NCBI RefSeq assembly: GCF_000759795.1
Contig: NZ_BBMZ01000010.1
Location: 1 to 64,000 of the forward strand
Length of the DNA: 64,000 nt
Reading direction: 5' to 3'
Source: Pseudescherichia vulneris NBRC 102420
GTDB lineage: Bacteria; Pseudomonadota; Gammaproteobacteria; Enterobacterales; Enterobacteriaceae
The position numbers and the translations under genes were made by a program. The number at the start of each line of letters is the position of its first letter. Positions within the stretch are counted from its first letter, which is position 1. The notes under the pieces are model-generated. The model was not told the origin of the DNA and did not search any database. It worked only from the letters and a program-made list of their open reading frames with translations. Shown piece by piece: positions 20,413 to 28,777 of the stretch.

Positions 20413-21282
20413 TTACGCCCGCACCACCATCCGCCATCTAAACCACAGCTGGGCCACCAGGATCAGTATCCCACCGGTAATTTTCTGCATCGGCAGCTTT
20501 TCCCCATACCAGATTGCCGCCGCAATCACCGTCAGTAGCGGCTCCAGCACCATAATAATTGCCGCATTGGCGACCGCGGCATGCTTTTGCCCCTGGAGCT
20601 GAAGGCCGAAGCGCAGGCTGGTGGCGATCAGAATGCTGGCGAGCAGCCACATCGCAGTGGTAGCGGTAAACGGCTGAGTCCACGTCTCCGTCAGCCCTGA
20701 CAGTACCAGTCCCACCACGCCGGTCATCCCCAACTGCACCGCCGTCAGCGGCAGCAGCGGCACGTCTCTGGCACAGCGGCTGGTGTAGCAAAACGAGATC
20801 GACTGCACCACAGCGGTCAGCAAAAACCAACCCTGGCTGGCGTGAAACGACACCGGGAACTGTAAGCTCAGCAGTCCCAGACCGACAAAGGCCAGCGGCA
20901 GACACTCCCAGTAGGCACGGGCGGGCCGCACCTTCATCATCCCCCAGGCCACCAGCGGCACGAACAGCATCGACAGGCTCATGATAAATGCGCCTTCGCC
21001 GAGCGAGGGAGTCGTTGAAACGGAGTAGATCCACAGACACATGGTCAGCGCCATCCAGGCCCCGCTGATAAGCACCCTGATGATCTGCTCACGCTGAATA
21101 CGCTGTCCCCGGCAGAACGGCAGCAACACCAGGGCGGCACAGCCAAAACGTAAACCCAGGAAAGCGAAAACCGGCATCCCAGAGATGCCCTCGCGGGAAA
21201 AAATCCAGCCGCAGGCGGCAATAAGGGTGACCATAATGAGGAAGAGATCGGCTTGCCGCTGGGGATTCATTGAAATAGTCAT
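20413..21282 (-). CDS. EamA/DMT family transporter
   Basis: 289 residues from the ATG at 21282, with about ten hydrophobic segments in two EamA-type halves (LFLIMVTLIAACGWIFSREG in the first; TATTAMWLLASILIATSLRF and AIIMVLEPLLTVIAAAIWYGEKL in the second). The block LEPLLTVIAAAIWYGEKL near the end is the classic drug/metabolite transporter signature. The substrate is not predictable. The 3' end lies a few bases from the Rhs relic. No operon partner is seen. Confidence 0.85.
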   Translation of the reverse strand: MTISMNPQRQADLFLIMVTLIAACGWIFSREGISGMPVFAFLGLRFGCAALVLLPFCRGQRIQREQIIRVLISGAWMALTMCLWIYSVSTTPSLGEGAFIMSLSMLFVPLVAWGMMKVRPARAYWECLPLAFVGLGLLSLQFPVSFHASQGWFLLTAVVQSISFCYTSRCARDVPLLPLTAVQLGMTGVVGLVLSGLTETWTQPFTATTAMWLLASILIATSLRFGLQLQGQKHAAVANAAIIMVLEPLLTVIAAAIWYGEKLPMQKITGGILILVAQLWFRWRMVVRA

Positions 21283-21617
21283 CACTACAGAAAAATATAA
21301 AAAGGTTGTGCCATCATAGTGCTAATGGCCGCAATTAAATAGATCGTTAGCAGGCGAAATAATATCCCGCGTAATTTACGAGGTTTATTTATTGCTGTAA
21401 CGCCCTTCAGATTAAGCTGATACCACCACTATTTCAGAGAAAAGCAGCTATTCCCGCCAAAAAGTTGCACCCGTCGACTATTTTATTTATGGTGTACCCC
21501 CGCCGCTAAACGTGGCGAACCATCATTCTTTGCATCTTATAGCTTTCATTTCCTTTTATTTGGGTTTTACGGCTGCGAAAGCTATAAGGTTGCGCCATCC
21601 ACACTCATGGGGAGTTT
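21283..21617. other. Intergenic region between EamA and ProP-like genes
   Basis: About 335 bases of AT-rich, non-coding DNA with divergent promoters expected. No convincing hexamer pair, palindrome, riboswitch or small gene is visible to me. Confidence 0.4.
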
Positions 21618-23087
21618 ATGAGCAACGGAACGACGTTAAACCAGCACCAGAATAACGCTTCAACAAGCAACGAATTAACCGTAGACGACATCACCGTTAT
21701 CGATAGCAGCCTGCTTAAAAAGGCCGTCGGCGCAGCCGCACTTGGTAACACCATGGAGTGGTTCGACTTCGGGGTCTACAGCTATCTGGCCGTGATCATC
21801 GGTCAGGTCTTCTTCCCGGGTGCCAGCAGCACCGCACAGCTGATCGCCTCCTTCGGGACCTTTGCCGCCGCCTTCCTCGTGCGCCCAATCGGCGGAATGG
21901 TATTCGGTCCGCTCGGCGATCGCTTCGGTCGGCAGAAGATCCTCGCCCTGACGATGATCATGATGTCGATCGGTACGTTCAGCATCGGCCTGATCCCCGA
22001 CTATGACAGCATTGGTATCGCCGCGCCGATCCTGCTGCTGGTAGCGCGTCTGGTACAGGGTTTCTCCACCGGGGGCGAGTATGGCGGCGCCGCAACCTTT
22101 ATCGCGGAGTACTCTACGGACAAACGCCGCGGATTTATGGGCAGCTTCCTGGAGTTCGGTACCCTCGGCGGCTATCTGCTGGGTGCCAGCCTGGTAACAA
22201 TTATGATCGCGGTTCTGCCTACCGAGGCGATGCACGCCTGGGGCTGGCGTATTCCGTTCTTCCTGGCCGCGCCGCTGGGGCTGTTTGGCCTCTACATTCG
22301 TCTTAAGCTTGAGGAGACGCCCGCGTTTAAAGATCACATGGATAAGCAGGAGGCACTGGAGCACAGCAAGCCGCAGCTTAGCCTGATCCAGATGCTGAAC
22401 AAACATCGCAAGCAGATCCTGAAGTGCATCGGCCTGGTGCTGGTGTTCAACGTCTCGAACTATATGCTCACCTCTTACATGCCAAGCTACCTGACCAGCG
22501 TGCTGGGCATGAGCGAGCTGACCGGCCTGCTGCTGGTGATGGTGATCATGTTTGTGATGATGCCGTTGACCCTGGCCTGGGGTTACTGGACCGATCGCAT
22601 CGGCCGCCGTCCGGTCATCGCCCTCGGCGCTGCCGGGCTAGTCCTGCTGGCGATCCCGAGCTTTATGCTGATCGGATCTGGCAATATGCTGGCGGTATTT
22701 GGCGGGCTGGTTATTCTTGGCGTGCTGCACACCTGCTTTAGCGGCACCATGCCTGCGACGCTCCCGGCCCTGTTCGTGACCGATATCCGCTATAGCGCGC
22801 TGGCGATTGGCTTTAACCTCTCGGTCTCTCTGTTCGGTGGTACCACGCCGCTGGTGACCGCCTGGCTGGTGGATACCACGCACAACGTGATGATGCCGGC
22901 TTACTATATGATGGGTGCGGGGATTATCGGTCTGATTACGGTCCTGACACTGCGCGAGACGGCCCAGAAGCCGCTCAGCGGTTCATCTCCGGCGGTGGCG
23001 ACGCATGCCGAGGCGCACCGCCTGATCGATAAGCTGCGCAAGCAGAAACGCAGCAAGCATCTGCAGGTGCAAGTGGCGAGCAAATAA
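21618..23087 (+). CDS. ProP-like osmoprotectant/metabolite:H+ symporter (MFS)
   Basis: 489 residues, 12-helix major facilitator of the sugar/osmolyte branch, clearly similar to E. coli ProP (blocks LGNTMEWFDFGVYSYL, GPLGDRFGRQKIL, GFSTGGEYGGAATF, GWRIPFFLAAPLGL, WTDRIGRRPVI, LPALFVTDIRYSALAIGFN). ProP imports proline, glycine betaine and related compounds and is activated by high osmolarity. Compared with E. coli ProP this protein lacks the long C-terminal coiled coil and ends in a short basic tail (RKQKRSKHLQ). It may therefore be a paralogue with different osmotic tuning or a different substrate. Monocistronic, followed by a hairpin. Confidence 0.8.
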   Translation: MSNGTTLNQHQNNASTSNELTVDDITVIDSSLLKKAVGAAALGNTMEWFDFGVYSYLAVIIGQVFFPGASSTAQLIASFGTFAAAFLVRPIGGMVFGPLGDRFGRQKILALTMIMMSIGTFSIGLIPDYDSIGIAAPILLLVARLVQGFSTGGEYGGAATFIAEYSTDKRRGFMGSFLEFGTLGGYLLGASLVTIMIAVLPTEAMHAWGWRIPFFLAAPLGLFGLYIRLKLEETPAFKDHMDKQEALEHSKPQLSLIQMLNKHRKQILKCIGLVLVFNVSNYMLTSYMPSYLTSVLGMSELTGLLLVMVIMFVMMPLTLAWGYWTDRIGRRPVIALGAAGLVLLAIPSFMLIGSGNMLAVFGGLVILGVLHTCFSGTMPATLPALFVTDIRYSALAIGFNLSVSLFGGTTPLVTAWLVDTTHNVMMPAYYMMGAGIIGLITVLTLRETAQKPLSGSSPAVATHAEAHRLIDKLRKQKRSKHLQVQVASK

Positions 23088-23098
23088 GGTAGTGTAAA

Positions 23099-23135
23099 GG
23101 CTGCAACAAACAACATTGCAGCCTATTTATATTTT
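23099..23135 (+). terminator. Terminator between the convergent ProP-like and TccC-like genes
   Basis: Stem GGCTGCAA / TTGCAGCC with a nine-base loop, followed by a T-rich stretch (TATTTATATTTT). Confidence 0.65.
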
Positions 23136-23141
23136 GACTTT

Positions 23142-23972
23142 TCACATCGTAATAGTTCTTCTGACGTCACTTTTTCGCATAAAAAATTCGCCACCACCAC
23201 TTACAGGCAGAGAAACCACATAATGTGGCTTTCCATCATCAGAATGACTATTAATGTCCACTTTTTTAGTAATATCTATTATACCTACATATCCAGATAG
23301 CTTTCCACTGAATTCAGGAATTTCCTCTTTGAGATCTTCTGCAAACTGATCAAGAAAAGCAATATCTTCTCCAGCAACTAAATCGAATATCTTCCCTTCT
23401 GCAAACGCTTGCTGATACTCTTCAACTGTAATACCCTCAGGTTGTGAGGATGCACCGCTCCAGCAAAAATCTATTTTGATATTAAAATTATTAGGTAAAC
23501 CTTTTATCTTCAGCCGTTCCACAATTTCATCACTGGACTTCTCTTTTACAGAGCCTTTAGTTGAATTTGAAAAGATAAAATCACTTCCCGCTGCACCATG
23601 CCCTGAGATATAAAGAGTTCCCCCGCTACTTTCAGGTGGAAATTTAAATAACCCCTCTTGAGAGTAAGCCTGTTTAAACTTATTAAAGATATCTGTTGCC
23701 TGAGCATGTTTAAGATTGGGATCGTTCTCGGGTAAAATCCTTTCAAGCATTGAGATTAACAAACCCTCATCCTTCTCTATTTGTGCATTAAAAGATCTTT
23801 GTTGATCTTTATTAACAAAAATCGGTTTAATTATCTCTGTTTCTTTTTTCTCGATATGAGAATAATAAAATTTATAAAAAAGATCATACAGTAATGAATC
23901 AATAGCAGTTATGAATGGTGAAAACATATATTTTTGTGGAGTACTTTCACTTGATGAAGATGCCGTAGGCTC
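23142..23972 (-). other. Hypervariable tip with clan CD protease-like dyad
   Basis: Codes for residues 689-964 of the TccC-like protein. Candidate catalytic His813 and Cys858 are 45 residues apart, close to the spacing in caspases and in MARTX-type cysteine protease domains. The C-terminal part (KPHYVVSLPVSGGGEFF) looks beta-rich. AT content rises sharply at the core/tip junction near 23970, the mark of a swapped-in module. Confidence 0.6.
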
Positions 23973-26036
23973 TCGCCCATCATTATCCTTAAGCGTCACA
24001 GGATTATTGCGCACCATCCGGAACAGGTTCAGACCATCCACCTCGCCTGCCGGGTCAGCACTGGCCCAGCGGCAGAGCCACGGCGCATAGTAGCGGTAGC
24101 CGTAGTAGTACAGGCCGGTACTGTCCCGCTCCTTGCCGGAGTAGCGCACGGTTTTGTAACTCGCGTCCACCTCGCTGCTCGCTGCCCACACCGCCGTGCC
24201 GCCGAACGGGTAGTACTCCTCCCGGCTGATAAGCTGGCCCTCACCGTCCAGCTCCAGCGACAGCGAGCCGATGTTGTCGTCCACGCTCCAGCGCCCCTGG
24301 TTGTTATCAATACCGTCCGGTTTACCCGCTTCCCAGTGCAGCACCCGGATACCCGCCCGGCCCGCCTGGCTGGTAATGACATGCAACTCCTCTGACAGAG
24401 AAGGTGAAGCGCTGCTGCCCGCCGTCTCCTGCCAGCTCCGCCGCAGTTCCAGCCCCGGCAGGTAGCGCACCTCGTCAACGCTCCACAGCTGCGTTTCACC
24501 GTTCACCAGCGTCCGGGTCTGCTTACGCACCCGCTGGCTGCCGCTGTACTGGTACATCTCCCGGTCACTGTCGCCACTGCTGCGGCTCATCAGCGTCACC
24601 GAGTGCAGGTTATTACTGCCATCCCAGACCAGTGGATCCAGACCGTTATCATCCGTAACCGGAACCCGGGCCTGGAGCGTCAGCAGGTTACCGCTACCGT
24701 CGAACCAGCTCCCCACCGCATCCGGCGTCTGCGGCCCGCCATCATTCTGCTGTACGCTGCGGTTAGAAGTCGTGTCCGTGGTCATGATGCGGGTAAAATT
24801 CCCCGCCCCGGCATGCTTCAGCGTGGCGAGGTTGCCGCTGTCGTCATAACGGTAGCTGCGGGTGTAGTTCACATACTGGCTGCTGTCCGGCTCCACACCC
24901 GGAAGATCGCTGTATTGCATCCCCGTGCTGCCTGCACTCTCGCGTCCGGTGGCGCTCAGCAACTGGTAGAGCGCATCATAGGTAAACTGCCGGGTGCCGT
25001 TTGTGGCCTGGTTGCGCCAGTAACCTGCCGCCACCGTGCCGTCACTTATCGAAGTGACGTTGCCGGTGAAGTCGTACCCGTAGATCAGGGCCTGCAGCGT
25101 GGTGTTATCTGCCCGTTGTGCCGTAATGGTGGCGAGCCACTGGTTCTGCGGGTCGTAGCTGTATGCGGTGGTGACGCCGTTCCCGGCGGACTCCGTCAGC
25201 ACCTGACCTGCAGCACTCCAGGCCATGCCTGCCAACAACGTCATTTTCTCCCCACCTGCCGGGGTTACGTCCTGATAACAGACGTTGCCGCTGACGTTAT
25301 AACGCCAGGTCTGCACATGGCCCTTTGCATCCGTCTGCTTCAGAGTAGCGCCGCGGGCATCACTGGCAATAAGCGTGTCATAACGGTCCGCCTCCAGCAA
25401 CGCCTCCCGCTCAGCCTCATCTTCCGGCCAGTCGGGTAACCCCTCTGCCGAAGACAGAAAGCGCTGCGTCTGACTAAGCACCGCCCCGCTCAGCGCCACT
25501 GAGTTCACCTGAACCAGGCCGCCATCGTCGTACTGCGCCACACCCGCTCCACGCAGATTATTCCCCTGCGAACCCTCATCCGCCGGACCGGCATCGCCAT
25601 ACTCGCTGCGCCAGCTGACCCGGATTTCACTCCCGTTCAGCTGCTCACTGCCTTTTGCCGGACGGCCCAGTTCATCATAGGCCACTGTCTTTACCGTACC
25701 GCGTCCGTCCCGGCTCCATACCGGACGGCCTGCGGCATCAAACAGCATCACCTGTTCGCCGCTGTCGGTACTCTGGCGCCGCAACACCTGTCCTGCCAGC
25801 GAGGGCGTGGTGCGCAGGTTCGCCGGAGCCGTGCTGTCACCGGTCCAGGTGGCAAACAGGCGTGCATCACGGTGCGACATGACCCGGCTGGCGTCATTGG
25901 TCTGCGAATGAGTGATCAGCAGGCGCAGCGAATCGCTGTCCTGCTCCCGGTTCCAGTTGAGGGCGCGCAAGGTCAGCCCCCGGTTATCATGTACGCTGAC
26001 GATCGGTGTTCCGGTGGAGGCAGTTGTATTAGCCAT
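23142..26036 (-). CDS. TccC-like Tc-toxin C component with caspase-like C-terminal region
   Basis: 964 residues. Residues 1 to about 688 form an Rhs/YD-repeat core that follows the TccC/SepC/YenC family of insecticidal toxin complexes. It has an N-terminal TPIVSVHDNRGLTLR, a middle DAKGHVQTWRYNVSGN, then EELHVITSQAGRAGIRVLHW, ISREEYYPFGGTAVWAA, SGKERDSTGLYYYGYRYY, and finally DPAGEVDGLNLFRMVRNNPV and DNDGRE at the self-cleavage end. In place of the usual DPDGL the end reads DNDGR. Residues 689-964 are a hypervariable tip in distinctly AT-rich DNA. It contains LYISGHGAAG (His813) and IKIDFCWSGA (Cys858), two hydrophobic blocks followed by HG and by Cys, the dyad pattern of clan CD cysteine peptidases. 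In Tc toxins the tip is the enzyme injected into host cells. No TcA or TcB gene and no immunity gene are next to it. Confidence 0.8.
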   Translation of the reverse strand: MANTTASTGTPIVSVHDNRGLTLRALNWNREQDSDSLRLLITHSQTNDASRVMSHRDARLFATWTGDSTAPANLRTTPSLAGQVLRRQSTDSGEQVMLFDAAGRPVWSRDGRGTVKTVAYDELGRPAKGSEQLNGSEIRVSWRSEYGDAGPADEGSQGNNLRGAGVAQYDDGGLVQVNSVALSGAVLSQTQRFLSSAEGLPDWPEDEAEREALLEADRYDTLIASDARGATLKQTDAKGHVQTWRYNVSGNVCYQDVTPAGGEKMTLLAGMAWSAAGQVLTESAGNGVTTAYSYDPQNQWLATITAQRADNTTLQALIYGYDFTGNVTSISDGTVAAGYWRNQATNGTRQFTYDALYQLLSATGRESAGSTGMQYSDLPGVEPDSSQYVNYTRSYRYDDSGNLATLKHAGAGNFTRIMTTDTTSNRSVQQNDGGPQTPDAVGSWFDGSGNLLTLQARVPVTDDNGLDPLVWDGSNNLHSVTLMSRSSGDSDREMYQYSGSQRVRKQTRTLVNGETQLWSVDEVRYLPGLELRRSWQETAGSSASPSLSEELHVITSQAGRAGIRVLHWEAGKPDGIDNNQGRWSVDDNIGSLSLELDGEGQLISREEYYPFGGTAVWAASSEVDASYKTVRYSGKERDSTGLYYYGYRYYAPWLCRWASADPAGEVDGLNLFRMVRNNPVTLKDNDGREPTASSSSESTPQKYMFSPFITAIDSLLYDLFYKFYYSHIEKKETEIIKPIFVNKDQQRSFNAQIEKDEGLLISMLERILPENDPNLKHAQATDIFNKFKQAYSQEGLFKFPPESSGGTLYISGHGAAGSDFIFSNSTKGSVKEKSSDEIVERLKIKGLPNNFNIKIDFCWSGASSQPEGITVEEYQQAFAEGKIFDLVAGEDIAFLDQFAEDLKEEIPEFSGKLSGYVGIIDITKKVDINSHSDDGKPHYVVSLPVSGGGEFFMRKSDVRRTITM

Positions 26037-26193
26037 AGTTCACTCCCAGAAGAACTAGCAGAATTACTCATAAAAAGAGATATATTCAAACAGCATATAA
26101 AAAGGGAGTGTTACTCAGCTGTGCATTAATAAACCAAGAAGGCATAAGAATAACGCAATCAAGCCGATTGACATTTTCCCCATGCCCGAAGCG

Positions 26194-26961
26194 TTACTGC
26201 TCCTGCAAATTATCCGACCCTACGCCGCCGATAAACGGCAGGCGCAGGCGCAGGGGCGTAAAGTCGAGGCCGACGTTCAATCCAAGCACGTTAAGCTCAA
26301 ACCCCTCCTCTGCCCCCAGAGTGACTCCCGCCACGCCCAGCAGCGAGATTTGCAGTCCACGCCCCGAGGGTGGTAAGCCGATGGGCCGGTAGATCGGACG
26401 ATAGTCTTTCCCCACCGCGTTGGCTGGTAGATCGAGCCTCAGGTCAGGCACCTCTCGCCCAATATGGGCAATAAAGGTGTTGCTGTTGGGGCCCGGCCAT
26501 GCGTGATAGGTAGTCGGCCACGGATAAGAGGCGATGGCCGCTTCAATCTGCGGGATCAGCGCTTCGGCTTCAGGCCCACGACGATCCACCAGCAGGCGCG
26601 GCCTGGATCCGTACCAGTAGCCATCCGCGAGGTTGCTGTTACGGCGCACCTTGTCGCCGCTGCCCCAGCTGATCACCTCGTAACGACTGTAGTGGGTCTC
26701 CCCGGCACGCTTGAAGATGATCCACGGATGCACGGCCACCGCCCCTTTCCAGCCGTAGGTAGGGGCGGCATAGACCTGGACAATTGCCAGTCGGGCAAAC
26801 TTAGCCGGATCGGGCGCGATGCCGGACGAATCACGCCGGGCGGACCACCACCCCTCATTGGCTTTGGCGTCGCGCTGGCTTACCGCCTGGGCGATGCTGG
26901 CAACGAGGGAGAGCAGAATAATACACAGCAAACTCAGACAAACTGTTTTGAGAGCGATCAT
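26194..26961 (-). CDS. DUF3750 family membrane-anchored protein
   Basis: 255 residues from the ATG at 26961, chosen because a hydrophobic signal/anchor (LKTVCLSLLCIILLSLVASIAQAV) then starts at once and an AGG ribosome binding site lies upstream. The body carries blocks I associate with DUF3750 (VAVHPWIIFKRAGETHYSRYEV, WGSG, RNSNLADGYWYGSRPRLLVD, YPWPTTYHAWPGPNSNTFIAHI). The His, Trp, Asn and Thr spacing in the last block suggests an enzyme-like pocket, but no function is established. Likely periplasmic face. It lies on the minus strand upstream of the TccC-like gene with about 157 bases between. Confidence 0.7.
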   Translation of the reverse strand: MIALKTVCLSLLCIILLSLVASIAQAVSQRDAKANEGWWSARRDSSGIAPDPAKFARLAIVQVYAAPTYGWKGAVAVHPWIIFKRAGETHYSRYEVISWGSGDKVRRNSNLADGYWYGSRPRLLVDRRGPEAEALIPQIEAAIASYPWPTTYHAWPGPNSNTFIAHIGREVPDLRLDLPANAVGKDYRPIYRPIGLPPSGRGLQISLLGVAGVTLGAEEGFELNVLGLNVGLDFTPLRLRLPFIGGVGSDNLQEQ

Positions 26962-27223
26962 GGCACCTGTAGGGGAAGTAAACAACGGCGGGAGTTGACC
27001 TATTCTAGCGTCGTTTTTTTGCCCAGCAAGCGCTGTGCTTAAATAATCACCAAACTTTACGCAGCGTTGTATCAATAACAACACTTTGCAATACATCTCA
27101 GCTAGAACAATCTACGTAAAGCCTATAACCTCCGAGCAAAATAACTCAGTAATATCAGTTATTTAATAAGCAAATACATTAGGCTTTATGTATTCATTCC
27201 CAATATATTTTACTGGAGTCGTT

Positions 27224-27946
27224 ATGGGTCAGGATAACGTTTTTGCTGTGGAGAAGAGCGCAGAAGATTTTCGCTTTGATAGCCAGGTGGCGGGCGTTTT
27301 TGACGATATGGTCGACCGCTCGGTGCCTTTCTACCAGGAGATCCAGCGCATGGTGGGCGAGCTAGCAGCTGAGTACGCTACCGAAGGGAGCCAGCTTTAC
27401 GATCTGGGGTGCGCCACTGGCACCACCCTCGCCCTGCTGGACGGCGCGCTGCCGCAGAATATCGCTTTTACCGGCATCGACAACTCGCCGGATATGCTGG
27501 AGAAGTGCCGGAGCAAATTCGCCCAGCTACACTCTGCGCGTGAGACGCGTTTCCTTTGTCAGGATCTCAAAGAGAGGCTGACGTTAGATAACGCCTCGGT
27601 GGTGGCGATGATCCTGACGCTAATGTTTGTCCGCCCTCTGCACCGTCGGGAGCTGCTCTCCTCTATCTACCAAGGGCTTAACCCCGGCGGGGCGTTGATT
27701 CTGGTGGAGAAGGTGGTCTGTGACTCACCGGATCTCAATAGGCGCTTTATCAACTACTACTATGATATGAAGCGCCGCCACGGCTACAGCGAGCTAGAAA
27801 TTAGCCAGAAACGCGAGGCGCTGGAGAACGTGTTGATCCCCTATAGCGAAGGCGAAAATCGGCAGATGCTCACCGACACCGGCTTTCGCAGCGTAGAGGT
27901 CTTCTTCCGCTGGTATAACTTCTGCGCAATGGTGGCAATAAAATGA
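27224..27946 (+). CDS. CmoA-like SAM-dependent methyltransferase family protein
   Basis: 240 residues from the ATG at 27224 (GGAG ribosome binding site upstream). It is clearly related to CmoA, which converts SAM and prephenate to carboxy-SAM for tRNA wobble-uridine modification. Shared blocks are DRSVPFY (Tyr37), YDLGCATG (59-66), DNSPDMLEKC and YSELEISQKR (Arg197). The last contains the equivalent of E. coli Arg199, which contacts the carboxylate of carboxy-SAM. The equivalent of Asn132 is Ile. It is unlike true CmoA in the N-terminus (GQDNVFAVEKSAEDFRFD) and has no cmoB beside it. It may be a carboxy-SAM or ordinary SAM enzyme acting with the coupled downstream gene. Overlap with that gene is four bases (ATGA). 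Confidence 0.7.
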   Translation: MGQDNVFAVEKSAEDFRFDSQVAGVFDDMVDRSVPFYQEIQRMVGELAAEYATEGSQLYDLGCATGTTLALLDGALPQNIAFTGIDNSPDMLEKCRSKFAQLHSARETRFLCQDLKERLTLDNASVVAMILTLMFVRPLHRRELLSSIYQGLNPGGALILVEKVVCDSPDLNRRFINYYYDMKRRHGYSELEISQKREALENVLIPYSEGENRQMLTDTGFRSVEVFFRWYNFCAMVAIK

Positions 27947-28647
27947 GGGTCACCATCGGCAATTTTCTCTTTCGTACCCGCAACGCGCTCTTTCCGCTGC
28001 TCTATCTGACGCTGTTTGTTAGTCAGCAGCAGGTCAGCCAGAACGCCGTTGCCATGTTGCTCGCAGGTGCCGCCGTTGCCCTGCTCGGACAGGGGATCCG
28101 TGTCTTAACCGTCGGGCTAGACTACATCGTACGCGGCGGACGCCAGCGTAAAGTCTATGCCGACAGCCTGGTACAGACCGGACTGTTTGCCCACTGCCGC
28201 AATCCCCTCTACCTTGGCAATCTGTTGATGATTATCGGCTTCGGCATTGCCGCCAATAATCCTTGGTATCTGGCAATTGCGATGCCGCTCTTTTTTCTCG
28301 GCTACGCCTGCATCATTGCTGCGGAAGAATGCTATCTGCTGGAGCGTTTTGGCGACGACTACCGGCACTACTGTGCCCGTACGCCGCGCCTGCTGCCGCG
28401 TCTGGCAGGGATGAGCGAGACGCTGCGCACCTTTGCCTTTAACTGGCGGCGGGTGGTGGTGAAGGAGTACACCACGCTCTGTATGACCCTGCTAATGCTG
28501 GTGCTGCTGGCCGCCCGAGCTCTTCACGCCGATGCTCATGGCTGGATAATCTCCGCTGGCCTCATTATCCTGATTTTGCTGGCCTGCTGCGCGGTACGGA
28601 TCCTGAAAAAATCGGGGCGGCTTCACGCTGGCTCGCCACGTCAATAA
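27943..28647 (+). CDS. ICMT/PEMT-like integral membrane methyltransferase
   Basis: 234 residues with about six hydrophobic segments. The isoprenylcysteine-carboxyl/phospholipid methyltransferase signature is present: RNPLYLGNLLMIIGFG (about residues 87-102) and the later AAEECYLLERFGDDYRHYC followed by RTPRLLPR. These hold SAM at the membrane surface in the family. The substrate is unknown; lipids, quinones or polyketide-like acids are all possible. Translation is coupled to the CmoA-like gene by ATGA. This pairing implies a two-step or donor-plus-acceptor modification. Confidence 0.75.
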   Translation: MRVTIGNFLFRTRNALFPLLYLTLFVSQQQVSQNAVAMLLAGAAVALLGQGIRVLTVGLDYIVRGGRQRKVYADSLVQTGLFAHCRNPLYLGNLLMIIGFGIAANNPWYLAIAMPLFFLGYACIIAAEECYLLERFGDDYRHYCARTPRLLPRLAGMSETLRTFAFNWRRVVVKEYTTLCMTLLMLVLLAARALHADAHGWIISAGLIILILLACCAVRILKKSGRLHAGSPRQ

Positions 28648-28777
28648 TCTCTTCCTCGCTGCCTGATTCATGCCCCCTGCTCAATAGCGTATGCAAAAAG
28701 CGGGGGTAATCCCTGTTTCACCGCCTACTATTATTTATCGCACGTATAAAAACAACGCTATAGATGTGGAGGCAATT

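Noticed and set aside
20266-20538. Open frame spanning the Rhs relic into the EamA gene
   Set aside because: The first half is a decayed Rhs core fragment and the second half is antisense to the transporter, so it is not a real protein.
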